Source: an uncultured Nitrospira sp. (GTDB lineage Bacteria; Nitrospirota; Nitrospiria; Nitrospirales; Nitrospiraceae). Taken from it: DNA of 64,000 nucleotides. Made by a program: the position numbers and the translations under genes. A model generated the notes under the pieces. It was not told where the DNA came from and did not search any database. It saw nothing but the letters and a program-made list of their open reading frames with translations. Of the stretch, positions 1 through 9,253 are shown piece by piece (the stretch's first letter is position 1; each line of letters opens with the position of its first letter). The stretch is from positions 300,014 to 364,013 of the forward strand of contig CABVRX010000002.1 in assembly GCA_902500825.1 (NCBI GenBank). The letters run 5' to 3'.

Positions 1-1404
1 GATTTTGTCGGAAATATCTATAAGGGAAAGGTTGCCAAGGTGTTGCCGGGCATGCAAGCCGCGTTTGTGGACATCGGCTTGGAAAAAGCGGCGTTTATGC
101 ATGTCTCCGATTTATTGGTAGATGCGGAGCCTGGCGATCTGTTGGTTGAAGCCGAGGAAGACGAAAAAGATTCGGAGATGCTCCGGCCGAAGCGCCAGAG
201 CGCGAAACCGATCGAACAACTGCTGAGCGAGGGGCAGGAGCTGATGGTCCAGATTTCAAAAGGGCCGATCGGCACCAAGGGGTCGCGAGTGACGACATAC
301 GTCTCGCTTCCGGGGCGATATCTCGTCTTTATGCCCAACGTCGACCATATCGGTGTATCTCGGCGGATTCCGCGGGATGAAGAACGGGCCAGACTGAAGG
401 AAATCATGCGCCGCGTCAGGCGCTCCGGCTTCGGCTATATCGTGCGGACGGTCAGTGAAGGGGTCAAGGAAGATGAATTGAAATCCGACGTCGACTTTCT
501 GCACGTCCTCTGGCAGGACATTTTGACGAAACGGGAACAATTGCCCGCCCCCGCGCTGCTGCATTCTGATTTGAGCTTGAGCTTCCGCGTCGTGAGAGAT
601 CTGTTCAGCAAAAAGGTGGATCGACTGTGGATCGATTCGCGGGAGGAATACGAAGCCATTCGAGACTTCGTGCAACGTTTTTCTCCTGAACAGACCTCGC
701 GGATTCATTTCTACGATAAGGATGAGCCGTTGTTCGATCACTTGGGGGTAGAACAGGAAATCGCGCGCGCATTGAGCCGGAAAGTCTGGCTCAAGTCGGG
801 CGGATATCTCGTGATCGATCATACGGAAGCGATGACGGTGATCGACGTCAATACGGGACGGTTTGTGGGGAAACGAGATCAGGAAGAGACCATCTTACGC
901 AACAACCTCGAAGCGGCTAAAGAGGTTGCCTATCAGCTGAAGCTGCGGGGAATCGGCGGCATCATCATTGTCGACTTCATCGATATGGAGCGGGAGAAGA
1001 ATCGGGATAAGGTGTATCATGCGTTGGTGGACGCCATGGCGTCGGACAAGGCACGAACGAGGATATCCAGAATTTCGGATCTCGGCTTGATCGAAATCTC
1101 CCGAGAACGGGTGCGGGAGGATCTGTTACGCTCGCTGTCGGAGCCGTGCCGCTACTGCGAAGGTCGTGGATATACGAAGTCTCCCACGACCGTGGCGTAC
1201 GAAATTTTCCGCGAAATCCGACGGATTGAACCGGCTGCCGATCAGCAGCGGATTATCGTGGGAGCCCATCCGACGGTGGCCGAATTGCTGCAAGATGAAG
1301 AGCGCTATGGAGTGGAAGTATTGGAGCGAGACTGTTCAGCGAAAATCATCGTCACGCCGGACAGTCAGTTGCATCTGGAGCAGTACGATCTGGTCGTGCT
1401 CTAG
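1..1404 (+). CDS. rng: Ribonuclease G/E family endoribonuclease (5' end outside window)
   Basis: Single-strand-specific endoribonuclease of the RNase E/G family, which matures rRNA and degrades mRNA in the cytoplasm. The open frame runs from base 1, so the N-terminus is missing; 467 residues are visible. They begin inside the S1 RNA-binding domain (GNIYKGKV, QAAFVDIG). The DNase I-like catalytic part follows with the two metal-binding aspartate motifs (VIDVNTGRFVG and VDFIDM). The zinc-link cysteines are in CRYCEGRGY near the C-terminus. The protein ends soon after the catalytic half and lacks a long degradosome scaffold, which fits RNase G better than full-length RNase E. dprA follows 73 bp downstream on the same strand. 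The family call is secure; the G versus E label is an inference from the short tail. Confidence 0.92.
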   Translation, partial: DFVGNIYKGKVAKVLPGMQAAFVDIGLEKAAFMHVSDLLVDAEPGDLLVEAEEDEKDSEMLRPKRQSAKPIEQLLSEGQELMVQISKGPIGTKGSRVTTYVSLPGRYLVFMPNVDHIGVSRRIPRDEERARLKEIMRRVRRSGFGYIVRTVSEGVKEDELKSDVDFLHVLWQDILTKREQLPAPALLHSDLSLSFRVVRDLFSKKVDRLWIDSREEYEAIRDFVQRFSPEQTSRIHFYDKDEPLFDHLGVEQEIARALSRKVWLKSGGYLVIDHTEAMTVIDVNTGRFVGKRDQEETILRNNLEAAKEVAYQLKLRGIGGIIIVDFIDMEREKNRDKVYHALVDAMASDKARTRISRISDLGLIEISRERVREDLLRSLSEPCRYCEGRGYTKSPTTVAYEIFREIRRIEPAADQQRIIVGAHPTVAELLQDEERYGVEVLERDCSAKIIVTPDSQLHLEQYDLVVL

Positions 1405-1477
1405 CCAAGTGCCGCCGGGGCCGCCTACCGGACCTCCGCTATTCAAACGAATTCCAGGCCGATGAACGAGAGCAATC

Positions 1478-2596
1478 ATGGATGAAGCCGCGCTGATCTC
1501 ATGGCTCACGCTCCAAGCCATTAACGGCGTCGGCGATCGCACCCTTCTCAAGTTGACACACGCGTTTGGATCACCCCATGCGGTGCTCGGTGCAACGAGG
1601 GACGACTTGATTTGTGCCGGTTGCAGTCCTGAGCTGGCCGAATCCGTGCGGCAGGGGCCTGAATCGAGTATCCGACAACAGATTGATCGCCAGGTGAAGA
1701 TTGTGGAACGCCTCAAGATCCAAACAGTTACCTTGTTTGATCGATTCTATCCGGCCCGCCTCAAAACCATTCCGGATCCGCCGCCGTTGCTGTATGTGAG
1801 CGGAAGCTTCTCGCCGAAGGACGAGGTCGCCGTGGCGATTGTGGGCGGACGGCGGGCGACTTCACCCGGAAAACTCATCACGGAGGAGATAGCGAAGGAC
1901 CTGGCCGGATGTGGGGTCACGATTGTAAGCGGTTTGGCTCGGGGAATCGATGCCGCGGCGCACCGAGGGGCGCTGGCGGGTAAGGGGCGAACGATTGCGG
2001 TTCTCGGTTGCGGCATTGATCGAACATATCCCTCGGAACATCACGCACTCCGGCGGAGCATCGAATCGCACGGCGCCGTGATCTCGGAGCTGCCGATCGG
2101 CGCTGCTCCTCAAAGTCATCACTTCCCGCGAAGGAATCGGATTATCAGCGGGCTTTCATTGGGCGTGCTGGTCGGCGAAGCCGCGACCGACAGCGGCTCG
2201 TTGATCACGGCAAAACTGGCGTTAGAACAAGGTCGAGAGGTGTTTGCCGTACCGGGCTCAGTCAGGGAAGAAGCCTGTCGCGGATCGAATCGCCTGATCA
2301 AAGAGGGGGCGAAACTGATCGAAGGGGCGCAAGACATTCTCGATGAGGTTCTGCCGCAAGTCGATGCTCGGCAACGGGCGACACTGCATCTCGGCCGTGC
2401 GTTGACGGAAGTGCGTGAGCCGCTGGGGAAGGAAGAGACATTGGTGTACGAAACGCTCTCCTATGAAGCCCGATCCATTGATACGGTGATTGAGAGCATT
2501 GGGCTGAGCGCTGCGAAGGTGTCCGCGGCGTTGCTTTCGTTGGAATTGAACGGACGAATTCGCCAATTGCCGGGGCAACAATACATCCGCCTCTAG
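1478..2596 (+). CDS. dprA: DNA-processing protein DprA (Smf), RecA loader
   Basis: DprA binds incoming single-stranded DNA and loads RecA during natural transformation; many non-competent bacteria also keep it. The 372-residue protein has an N-terminal helix-hairpin-helix/SAM-like part (AINGVGDRTLLKL). A Rossmann-type DprA domain follows, with VAIVGGRRAT, SGLARGIDAAAH, GCGIDRTYP and FPRRNRIISG. A C-terminal winged-helix (DML1-like) segment covers about the last 65 residues. The usual VGSR motif reads VGGR here. The length is normal. It lies between the RNase G gene and topA on the same strand, a common dprA-topA order. The stop codon TAG is also the edge of a 125-bp hairpin repeat that probably serves as its transcript end. 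Confidence 0.95.
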   Translation: MDEAALISWLTLQAINGVGDRTLLKLTHAFGSPHAVLGATRDDLICAGCSPELAESVRQGPESSIRQQIDRQVKIVERLKIQTVTLFDRFYPARLKTIPDPPPLLYVSGSFSPKDEVAVAIVGGRRATSPGKLITEEIAKDLAGCGVTIVSGLARGIDAAAHRGALAGKGRTIAVLGCGIDRTYPSEHHALRRSIESHGAVISELPIGAAPQSHHFPRRNRIISGLSLGVLVGEAATDSGSLITAKLALEQGREVFAVPGSVREEACRGSNRLIKEGAKLIEGAQDILDEVLPQVDARQRATLHLGRALTEVREPLGKEETLVYETLSYEARSIDTVIESIGLSAAKVSAALLSLELNGRIRQLPGQQYIRL

Positions 2597-2720
2597 CAGG
2601 ATGTTGAAAAAGCCCGCCGGCTTCGTTCTCGCATCGCTCAAGGCCTCAACGTACCAACCGCGTACGCCTCGGCCTTTTGCTCGCTGTGGCCTTGCCGGAC
2701 AGCCTTTTTGACCATCCTGC
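2596..2720. repeat. 125-bp hairpin repeat with 17-bp terminal inverted repeats (MITE-like)
   Basis: The left end (2596-2612, GCAGGATGTTGAAAAAG) and the right end (2704-2720, CTTTTTGACCATCCTGC) are inverted repeats matching at 15 of 17 positions. No protein is encoded inside. The element starts within the dprA stop codon. Its ends resemble those of the insertion sequence at 6051-7442: 12 of 14 bases match after a shared CTAG. It may be a non-autonomous derivative mobilised by that IS family, and as RNA it could act as a terminator for dprA. Confidence 0.65.
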
Positions 2721-2898
2721 ATGTGTGACGAGTGATATGTGACGAACATAGCAAGTAGGTCTTGTCGTCGGCGCTCGTTCTGATCATCACTGATGGTTCA
2801 TAATATCTTGCTGATGGTTGCCGACTGCCATTCTAGTTGCACGAATCTCCGATATTTGGTACGGATGATACAATTCTCGAGAGACAGACGGAGTTGTC

Positions 2899-5238
2899 AT
2901 GGCAAAAAACTTGATTATCGTTGAGTCGCCGACGAAGGCGAAGACGATTACGAAATATCTGGGCCGCGGGTATACCGTCATGGCGTCGGTGGGGCATATC
3001 AAGGATCTTCCGACCAGCAAATTGGGCGTGGATCTCGAGAATGATTTCGAACCGCAGTACGTCACGATCAAAGGCAAGTCCAAGGTGTTGGCGGAGATCA
3101 AGAAGAAAGCCGAGGAGGCCGACAAGGTTTTTCTGGCGCCGGACCCCGATCGTGAAGGAGAGGCGATCGCCTGGCACCTTGAGCAAGAGCTGCTCGGAAA
3201 ATCGAAGAAGAAAAAGAAAGACGGAAAAATTTTCCGGGTCCTCTTCAACGAAATTACGGAGTCAGCCATCAAGCGAGCGCTCCAGTCGCCGGGCGAGATC
3301 GATATGAAACTGGTGAATGCCCAGCAAGCCCGCCGTGTGTTGGATCGCATCGTTGGGTATCAAGGCAGCCAGTTACTCTGGAACAAGGTTCGCCGAGGGC
3401 TCAGCATGGGGCGGGTGCAGTCGGTGGCCATGCGGCTGATTTGCGAGCGTGAAGCGGAGCGGGACGCGTTCCGAACCGAAGAATATTGGTCGATCACCGC
3501 CCTGCTGGCGGGAACTAACCCCCCGGCATTCGAGGCCAAACTTCACAGTATCAACGGCGAGGAGGCCTCGATTGAAAACGCCGAGCAAGCCGGCCGCATC
3601 GTCGGCGAGATTCAAGGAAAGACATTCGTCGTACAATCGATCGAGCGCCGAGAAAAGAAACGGAATCCCGTCGCGCCGTTCATTACGAGCCGTCTGCAGC
3701 AGGAAGCCTCGCGGAAGCTGCACTTTTCGCCGAAGAAAACGATGACCTTGGCGCAGCAGTTGTATGAAGGGATCGAAATCGGAGCCGAAGGAGCGACCGG
3801 TCTGATTACCTATATGAGAACCGACTCGCCGCGCATTTCCAACGAAGCGATGGCCGATGCGCGCGAGGTGATCCAGTCCCGATTTGGGGCGGACTATCTG
3901 CCTGCCACGCCGAATGTCTACAAGACCTCGAAGGCGGCGCAGGAAGCGCATGAAGCGATCAGACCGACTTCAGCGGGACGAGACCCTGAATCGGTCCGCC
4001 AGTACTTGGATCACGATCAGCATAATCTCTACAAGTTGATCTGGAATCGGTTCATCGCCTCGCAGATGGTGCCGGCCATTCTGGACGTCACCCGCATCGA
4101 TTCGACACCGGTCGATATGAAAGAGAGGTATCTCTTCCGCTCGACCGGAACGGTCGTGAAGTTCCCTGGTCACACGATTGTGTATATGGAAGGGGTCGAC
4201 AAGGAATTGCCTTCGCAAAAGCCGAAGGCCGATCAGGAAGCGGACGACGATGAACGTCAGCTCCCGACTCTGTCCGAAGGGGAGCGACTGCGACTGGTCG
4301 AACAGGAGGGACAGACGGTCCCGGGCATGTTGTCAAAGCAACATTTCACCCAGCCGCCGCCGCGATACAATGAAGCGCTCTTGATTAAGGAGCTGGAGGA
4401 AAAAGGCATCGGACGACCGTCGACCTACGCGGCCATTATCTCCACGATCCAGGATCGCAAGTACGTGGAAAAGACCGAAGGGCGCTTGGTTCCCACGGAG
4501 ACCGGAAAAACCGTGAATGATTTCCTGCTGAAGGGCTTCCCCGAACTCATCAACGTCGATTTCACGTCTCAGCTGGAAGAACAGTTGGACGAGGTGGAAG
4601 AGGGGAATAAGCAGTGGGTCGCGGCGGTGCGCGATTTCTACATGCCGTTTACTAGGGAAATGGAACGGGCGAAGACGATTCCCGGCCCCAAAGATATTGT
4701 CGAGCCGCCGACCGACATTCCCTGCGAGAAATGCGGACGGATGATGGAGATCAAGTGGGGTCGGAATGGTAAATTTCTCGCCTGTCCGGCGTACAAGGAC
4801 GATCCGCCGTGCAAGAACACGCAAAACTTTGAAAAGCTGCCGGACGGCACGATCAAAATCGTGCCCAAACAGGAACTGACCACCGATCAGATTTGTGACA
4901 AATGCGGAAGCCCGATGGTGGTGAAGACCGGACGTTTCGGCAAGTTCATCGCCTGTTCAGGCTATCCTCAGTGTAAGACCACCAAACCGCTGGCGCTCGG
5001 CGTCAAATGCCCGCAACCCGATTGCGGTGGCGACCTCGTGCAGAAGCGGACGCGTAAAGGCCGCTCATTTTTTGCGTGCAGTAATTATCCTAAGTGTGAA
5101 TTTGCCCTCTGGGATCGCCCCGTGCCCAAAGCTTGTCCGACGTGCCAGGCCCCATTTCTGATCGAAAAAGTCAGCAAGCAAGAGGGCCGCAGCGTCCAAT
5201 GTCGTAATCAGGACTGCGGTTACCGCGAAGCAGGGTGA
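2899..5238 (+). CDS. topA: DNA topoisomerase I (type IA)
   Basis: Relaxes negative supercoils through a 5'-phosphotyrosine intermediate. The 779-residue protein starts with the TOPRIM domain (NLIIVESPTKAKTI; acidic motif DPDREGEAIAWH). The type IA core follows; the active-site tyrosine is in LITYMRTDSPRIS, at about residue 305. The C-terminal 170 residues carry four zinc-ribbon repeats with paired cysteines (starting CEKCG, CDKCG, CPQPDC and CPTC). The length is slightly below that of E. coli TopA, as is common in other phyla. The ATG is preceded by GACGGAG about 5 bases upstream. The 300 bp before it hold the hairpin repeat and presumably the topA promoter. Confidence 0.97.
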   Translation: MAKNLIIVESPTKAKTITKYLGRGYTVMASVGHIKDLPTSKLGVDLENDFEPQYVTIKGKSKVLAEIKKKAEEADKVFLAPDPDREGEAIAWHLEQELLGKSKKKKKDGKIFRVLFNEITESAIKRALQSPGEIDMKLVNAQQARRVLDRIVGYQGSQLLWNKVRRGLSMGRVQSVAMRLICEREAERDAFRTEEYWSITALLAGTNPPAFEAKLHSINGEEASIENAEQAGRIVGEIQGKTFVVQSIERREKKRNPVAPFITSRLQQEASRKLHFSPKKTMTLAQQLYEGIEIGAEGATGLITYMRTDSPRISNEAMADAREVIQSRFGADYLPATPNVYKTSKAAQEAHEAIRPTSAGRDPESVRQYLDHDQHNLYKLIWNRFIASQMVPAILDVTRIDSTPVDMKERYLFRSTGTVVKFPGHTIVYMEGVDKELPSQKPKADQEADDDERQLPTLSEGERLRLVEQEGQTVPGMLSKQHFTQPPPRYNEALLIKELEEKGIGRPSTYAAIISTIQDRKYVEKTEGRLVPTETGKTVNDFLLKGFPELINVDFTSQLEEQLDEVEEGNKQWVAAVRDFYMPFTREMERAKTIPGPKDIVEPPTDIPCEKCGRMMEIKWGRNGKFLACPAYKDDPPCKNTQNFEKLPDGTIKIVPKQELTTDQICDKCGSPMVVKTGRFGKFIACSGYPQCKTTKPLALGVKCPQPDCGGDLVQKRTRKGRSFFACSNYPKCEFALWDRPVPKACPTCQAPFLIEKVSKQEGRSVQCRNQDCGYREAG

Positions 5239-5399
5239 CGATTCGTGGTTATTCCCGTTCAGTTCCTTGCAATCCATCGATCACCGTAGTCTATTCTTTA
5301 CATACACCCCGACTATCTTGAAGTCGCATACTACGTAGACAAGTTCATGCCTTGCCGTCTCGTTAACCCACTCACTATCTCTATGCCCAAGTTTGTCTC

Positions 5400-6005
5400 A
5401 TGAACTCCATAGGCCGAGTGTGTGCACTGATGCTGCTTTTCGTAGAACTGGCCTGGTTGTCACCAGTTGCGGCGGAGGAACTGCCTGCTACTCTGATTGG
5501 AACACAGAGTGTCGGGATGGTGGTCGGTGGAATGCTGCCCCTTCGAGTGATGGATGCGCAGTCGTCCAAATTGGAGGGAGTCGCTGTGCATCCCTCGTGG
5601 CAGATCGCGCTGACCAATCCGATCGGTAGCGAGTGGTGGAGTGGCTCGCTTGCCCTGGGAGTCGAAGCGGCTCTCTTAGGAATCACGCAACCGACCGGGG
5701 CCTATGGGATTGGTGTCACGCCGAAACTGATCTATACGTTCACGTCGTTTGGCCGACTGAAACCCTATGTTGAAGGCGGCGGTGGTCCGCTCTGGACGAA
5801 TTTCGACGGCCGCATTCCCGAGCAGGGGTCGGATTTCAACTTTCTGGTGGGGGGCGGTGCAGGCGCGACCTACGATCTGACCGCACGATGGGCGCTGAAT
5901 GCCGGACTCCGCTTCAGCCACATCTCCAATGGCGGCACCGGTGTTCCTAACAGCGGGGTCAATTATCTGCTGCCGTTTATCGGGGTCTCCGCGAAGCTTT
6001 TCTAA
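5400..6005 (+). CDS. PagL-like outer-membrane lipid A deacylase / acyloxyacyl hydrolase family
   Basis: A 201-residue protein with an N-terminal signal peptide (hydrophobic core MLLFVELAWLSPV, cleavage near VAAEE) and a beta-barrel pattern of alternating residues ending in phenylalanine, as outer-membrane proteins do. The segment RFSHISNGG contains His174 and Ser176, matching the His-x-Ser active site of PagL lipid A 3-O-deacylases. The third residue of the PagL triad is glutamate; at the expected spacing this protein has Asn188, so activity is uncertain. No clear ribosome-binding site precedes the ATG. The gene stands alone just upstream of an insertion sequence. The family assignment is fairly good; the enzymatic role is inferred. 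Confidence 0.7.
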   Translation: MNSIGRVCALMLLFVELAWLSPVAAEELPATLIGTQSVGMVVGGMLPLRVMDAQSSKLEGVAVHPSWQIALTNPIGSEWWSGSLALGVEAALLGITQPTGAYGIGVTPKLIYTFTSFGRLKPYVEGGGGPLWTNFDGRIPEQGSDFNFLVGGGAGATYDLTARWALNAGLRFSHISNGGTGVPNSGVNYLLPFIGVSAKLF

Positions 6006-6050
6006 TCGGACAAAAATCATTTGTTGAGCCGGACATTTGTCCGAGTGCGC

Positions 6051-7442
6051 CTAGCAGGGTGTTGACAACCCTCTCCTCGGCCCGTCGTGCTTGTGATAAG
6101 CGAGGCTTCCATCAGGAGGGCCACACCGCTGATGGGCACATCCGATCCGCAGCCGTCGATGTTGTATCACATCAAGCTGGAGCAGTTTGTGACCGCCGAT
6201 CATCCCATGCGGAAGCTCCGGCCGTTGATCGACACGGACCGGATTCGACAGCTGTGCGAACCGCTCTATGCCGATGTGGGGCGTCCATCAATTCCACCGG
6301 AGCAACTGTTTCTGGCGCTCCTGGGCGGCTATCTGCTAGGCGTGTCCTCCGAGCGGGCCTTGGTGCGCGAGCTGACTGGGAACCTGGTCCTGCGCTGGTT
6401 TGTGGGGCTGGATTTGGATCAGCAACCGTGGGGCCACTCGACGTTCTCGCAGAACCGGAAGCGGCGGTTTACGGAGAGCGGCCTGCTCGAACGCTTGTTT
6501 GATGAGACCGTGGCGTTGGCGATCAAGCAGAAACTGGTGTCGCAGCATACGACCCTGGACGGCAAGCTGGTACAGGCGAATGCTTCGTACCAAAGCTTTG
6601 TGCCCATGGAAATCTTCTTAAAGCCGGAAGCGTACAAGCGACGACTTCGGTCGCGGGAGGCGGGGCCGGAACGGGACCAGGATCAGGATCGGGGCAATCC
6701 CACGGTCACGTTTCGGGGCGAGCGGCGCTCGAACCAGACGCATGTCTCGACGACCGATCCCGATGCCAAACTGGCGAACAAGGGGAATGGCACGGCGGCG
6801 ATGGTGGGTTACACGGTGAATGGGCTGATGGAGAATCGCCATCGGCTGTTGGTGGGGATCAATGTGGAGTCGTTCCGGGGGCCGGCATCGGAGACAGACG
6901 GTGGGCGCAACTTGCTCGATACGTTCCATCAGAAACACGGGATGCGGATGCAGACGGTTGGGGCTGACAAAGGCTATTTTGCTAAATCGTTTCTCACCGC
7001 CCTCTTCCGGCGCCGCGTCACCCCGCACATTGCGGCGAAAACCACCGGACGCGATACCGTGCATCAGCGGGTGAGGCGCCTGAGCCGCACGGTGGGCTAC
7101 CGCCTCTCGCAGCGGGCGCAGAAGAAGATCGAAGAACTGTGAGGCGAAGCGAAATGCTGGCACGGGTTCCGGCGGTTTCGCCGACGAGGGCTTATCCATG
7201 TCTGAGATGAGGCGTATCTGATGGGCTGGCTGCTGCATCTGGGGCGGCTGTCGACCGTGCTCCCGGCTCCAGCCTAGGGGGAGCCCCACGGCGACTGGTG
7301 GCGCGAGAAGCGAGAACTCGAAAGAGCAGGATGCGGGCGAGACGGACCTCAGGATCGACACACAAGCCCATCATCAGAGAATCAACTGGTGAATGCGATG
7401 CGGGAATTCTCTAAAAACCGCAGTTTGTCAACAAACTGCTAG
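6051..7442 (+). mobile_element. Insertion sequence, IS1182/IS5-like (DDE), 1.39 kb with terminal inverted repeats
   Basis: The ends are CTAGCAGGGTGTTGACAA (6051-6068) and TTGTCAACAAACTGCTAG (7425-7442), inverted repeats matching at 16 of 18 positions. Both ends are bounded by CTAG. This may be a 4-bp target duplication flanking 14-bp repeats, or part of the repeat itself, since CTAG is palindromic. The interior is filled by one transposase gene with two in-frame stop codons, so this copy is probably immobile on its own. Confidence 0.85.
6132..7277 (+). pseudogene. Transposase of the DUF772 / DDE_Tnp_1 type, interrupted by two TGA codons
   Basis: The frame encodes an IS1182-like transposase. 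It has an N-terminal DUF772 domain (LLGGYLLGVSSERALVREL and the HSTFSQNR motif) followed by a DDE catalytic core (TTLDGKLVQANAS, VGADKGYF, KKIEEL). The first break is TGA at 7140-7142, right after the catalytic glutamate region (EEL-stop-GEAK). Relatives commonly have EELWGEAK there, so TGG to TGA is likely. A second TGA at 7203-7205 (IHV-stop-DEAYLMGW) probably replaces an arginine CGA. After both stops the frame stays open to the TAG at 7275-7277. The truncated product would be about 336 residues and lack the conserved C-terminal helix. A GTG at 6087 is an alternative start. Confidence 0.85.
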
Positions 7443-7677
7443 ATAGGGGCGGTGAGCGGAGTAGGCTCACGCTGAGATGCGCAGACGCTCATAGCGTGAC
7501 AACGGCTTCATCATCACTGCGTTTCTTACGATGCAAGAGTGATCGTTCACCTCGCCTTCCGTAGTTCAGTTAGTAATTCCTGAAACCTTATGCAACCTCG
7601 TGCCGTGTTACGCGTTAAGTGACAACGGTTTGTCCGTCGACACGGGGATGGGGAGAGGGATCGGTGAGTGCCACTTT

Positions 7678-8994
7678 CTAGGAAGATGAGAGGACTGCTG
7701 CAATACAACCGGTCAGCAACGTCGTCAAATAGGCGGTCCACAGCGCGCGCAGTCCCAGGAGCGAGATGTCCTTTGCTCGATGGGGCACCAAGGCGGAGAT
7801 GCCGCCGACAAAGATGCCCATGCTCGCCACATGCACGAATCCGCAGAGGGCATAGGTCATGGCCGTGAGGGACCGTGGAGAGAGCGACGGCGGAGACGCG
7901 GATTGCACCGCGGCCAGTTTGAAATAGGCCGCCACTTCCGTTTCGATAAACCGCGACCCCAGCAAGTCCGCGCCGATCTGCCATTCCTCAGGGCGGAGAC
8001 CGAGGAGAATGGCGAACGGCCAGGTCACCCAGGCGAGGATCCGTGTGACGGAGAGAGGCACTCCACCGAATGCGGGAAGCTGCGCCAGCGCCAAATCTAC
8101 CAACGCTTCCAATCCAAGAAACACGATCAGCAACGCGGCAATGCCGACGGCCATTTTCATTCCCTGCCCCGCCCCATCGATCAAGGCGACAATGAGGTTG
8201 GAGGGCGGCGGGATCGCTTCACCGTCGGATGAAGACGCTGGGTTCCGGTCGGTGGGATCAGAGGGCACGCCGCCCAGCGTCACGGGCTGTCCATCCTCGG
8301 GAAACGAAAGTTTACTGATGAGCACCGCACAGGGAATGGAAATGATGGAAGCGGAAATCAAGTGCCCGGCGATCTGAGGCACCACATATTGCAAGGCCGA
8401 CACGTAGATGCCCATGACCGTGCTTGCCACAGTTGCCATCATGCAGGTCAGCACCAAAAGCAGTTCCGATCGCGTCATGGCCGCGAGGTAGGGACGGACA
8501 ATCAAGCCCGCCTCGATACCGACGAAGATATTCGCGGCGCCGGAGAGAGACTCGGCTCCCGATAAGCCCATGGTCCGGTAAAAGAGCCGGGCAAACAGTC
8601 GCACGGCCGCTTGCATGATGCCCAAATAGTACAGACCCGCCATCAATGCGGCAAAGAACACGACGGCCGGAAGCGCTTGCGCCGCCAAGATAAAACCGAT
8701 CGAGACCGTCCCATCCGGCAGCATCTGGCCGGGACCGAGTGCGAGAGGCCCAAGGAGAAAAATCGTGCCCTTTTGAGAGGCGGTGAGCACAGCGACCACC
8801 ATATCGTTGATAACGCTCCAGAGCCAGCGGGAGCCAGGAAACCAAAAGGATACGATACCGAGTCCCCAGGCCAAGGCCGCGCTGCCCCCAATGGTCGTCC
8901 AGTTCAGCCGACTGCGCTTCCCCGTCACCCAGGCCAGCAATGCGATCGTCACGAAACCGACACCAGCGAGCAGGCGATACGGCCATTCCTCCAC
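7678..8994 (-). CDS. nupC: NupC-family concentrative nucleoside transporter
   Basis: Inner-membrane symporter of the concentrative nucleoside transporter (CNT) family, importing nucleosides with H+ or Na+. The protein is almost entirely hydrophobic helices. It has the CNT signatures: a gating-type segment (SLSGAANIFVGIEAGLIVRPYL), TCMMATVASTVMGIYV, and a C-terminal YALCGFVHVASMGIFVGG. The frame extends to 9057, but AAGGAG at 9004-9009 lies 9 bases before a GTG at 8994, so I take that as the start (438 residues, MEEWPYRLL). A poorly conserved loop rich in Ser, Pro and Asp sits in the middle. It stands alone, divergent from the next gene. The family call is strong; the substrate is inferred from the family. 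Confidence 0.88.
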   Translation of the reverse strand: MEEWPYRLLAGVGFVTIALLAWVTGKRSRLNWTTIGGSAALAWGLGIVSFWFPGSRWLWSVINDMVVAVLTASQKGTIFLLGPLALGPGQMLPDGTVSIGFILAAQALPAVVFFAALMAGLYYLGIMQAAVRLFARLFYRTMGLSGAESLSGAANIFVGIEAGLIVRPYLAAMTRSELLLVLTCMMATVASTVMGIYVSALQYVVPQIAGHLISASIISIPCAVLISKLSFPEDGQPVTLGGVPSDPTDRNPASSSDGEAIPPPSNLIVALIDGAGQGMKMAVGIAALLIVFLGLEALVDLALAQLPAFGGVPLSVTRILAWVTWPFAILLGLRPEEWQIGADLLGSRFIETEVAAYFKLAAVQSASPPSLSPRSLTAMTYALCGFVHVASMGIFVGGISALVPHRAKDISLLGLRALWTAYLTTLLTGCIAAVLSSS

Positions 8995-9253
8995 CGTCAA
9001 GATCTCCTTGCAATGAAAGTCCGGCGGGAGGCTACGCTGAGAACCGGCTACCGTCAAGAAAGAAATGGGGGCTTGGAATCATACAGAGCGACAAAAGACA
9101 GAGGGTCGGATTTTGGGTAAAAGAAAATGTACGGGAGTCTTTTCTGTCCACTGAGTCCTGAGTCAAACCGTAACAACTGGACAGTCTCCTTAAACAGAAA
9201 GTTTTTCCCATCGCATCCGTCCCCCTAGTCCTGTGTGATAGTCTCTTCACGCC

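Noticed and set aside
6008..6043. Inverted repeat CGGACAAA ... TTTGTCCG after the PagL-like gene as terminator
   Set aside because: The arms are only 8 bases with a 20-base loop and no T-run follows, so terminator function is not supported.
7140..7205. TGA codons in the transposase as possible selenocysteine or recoding sites
   Set aside because: No selenocysteine hairpin is apparent, transposases of this family do not use it, and the residues replaced are most likely Trp and Arg. Simple nonsense changes explain both.
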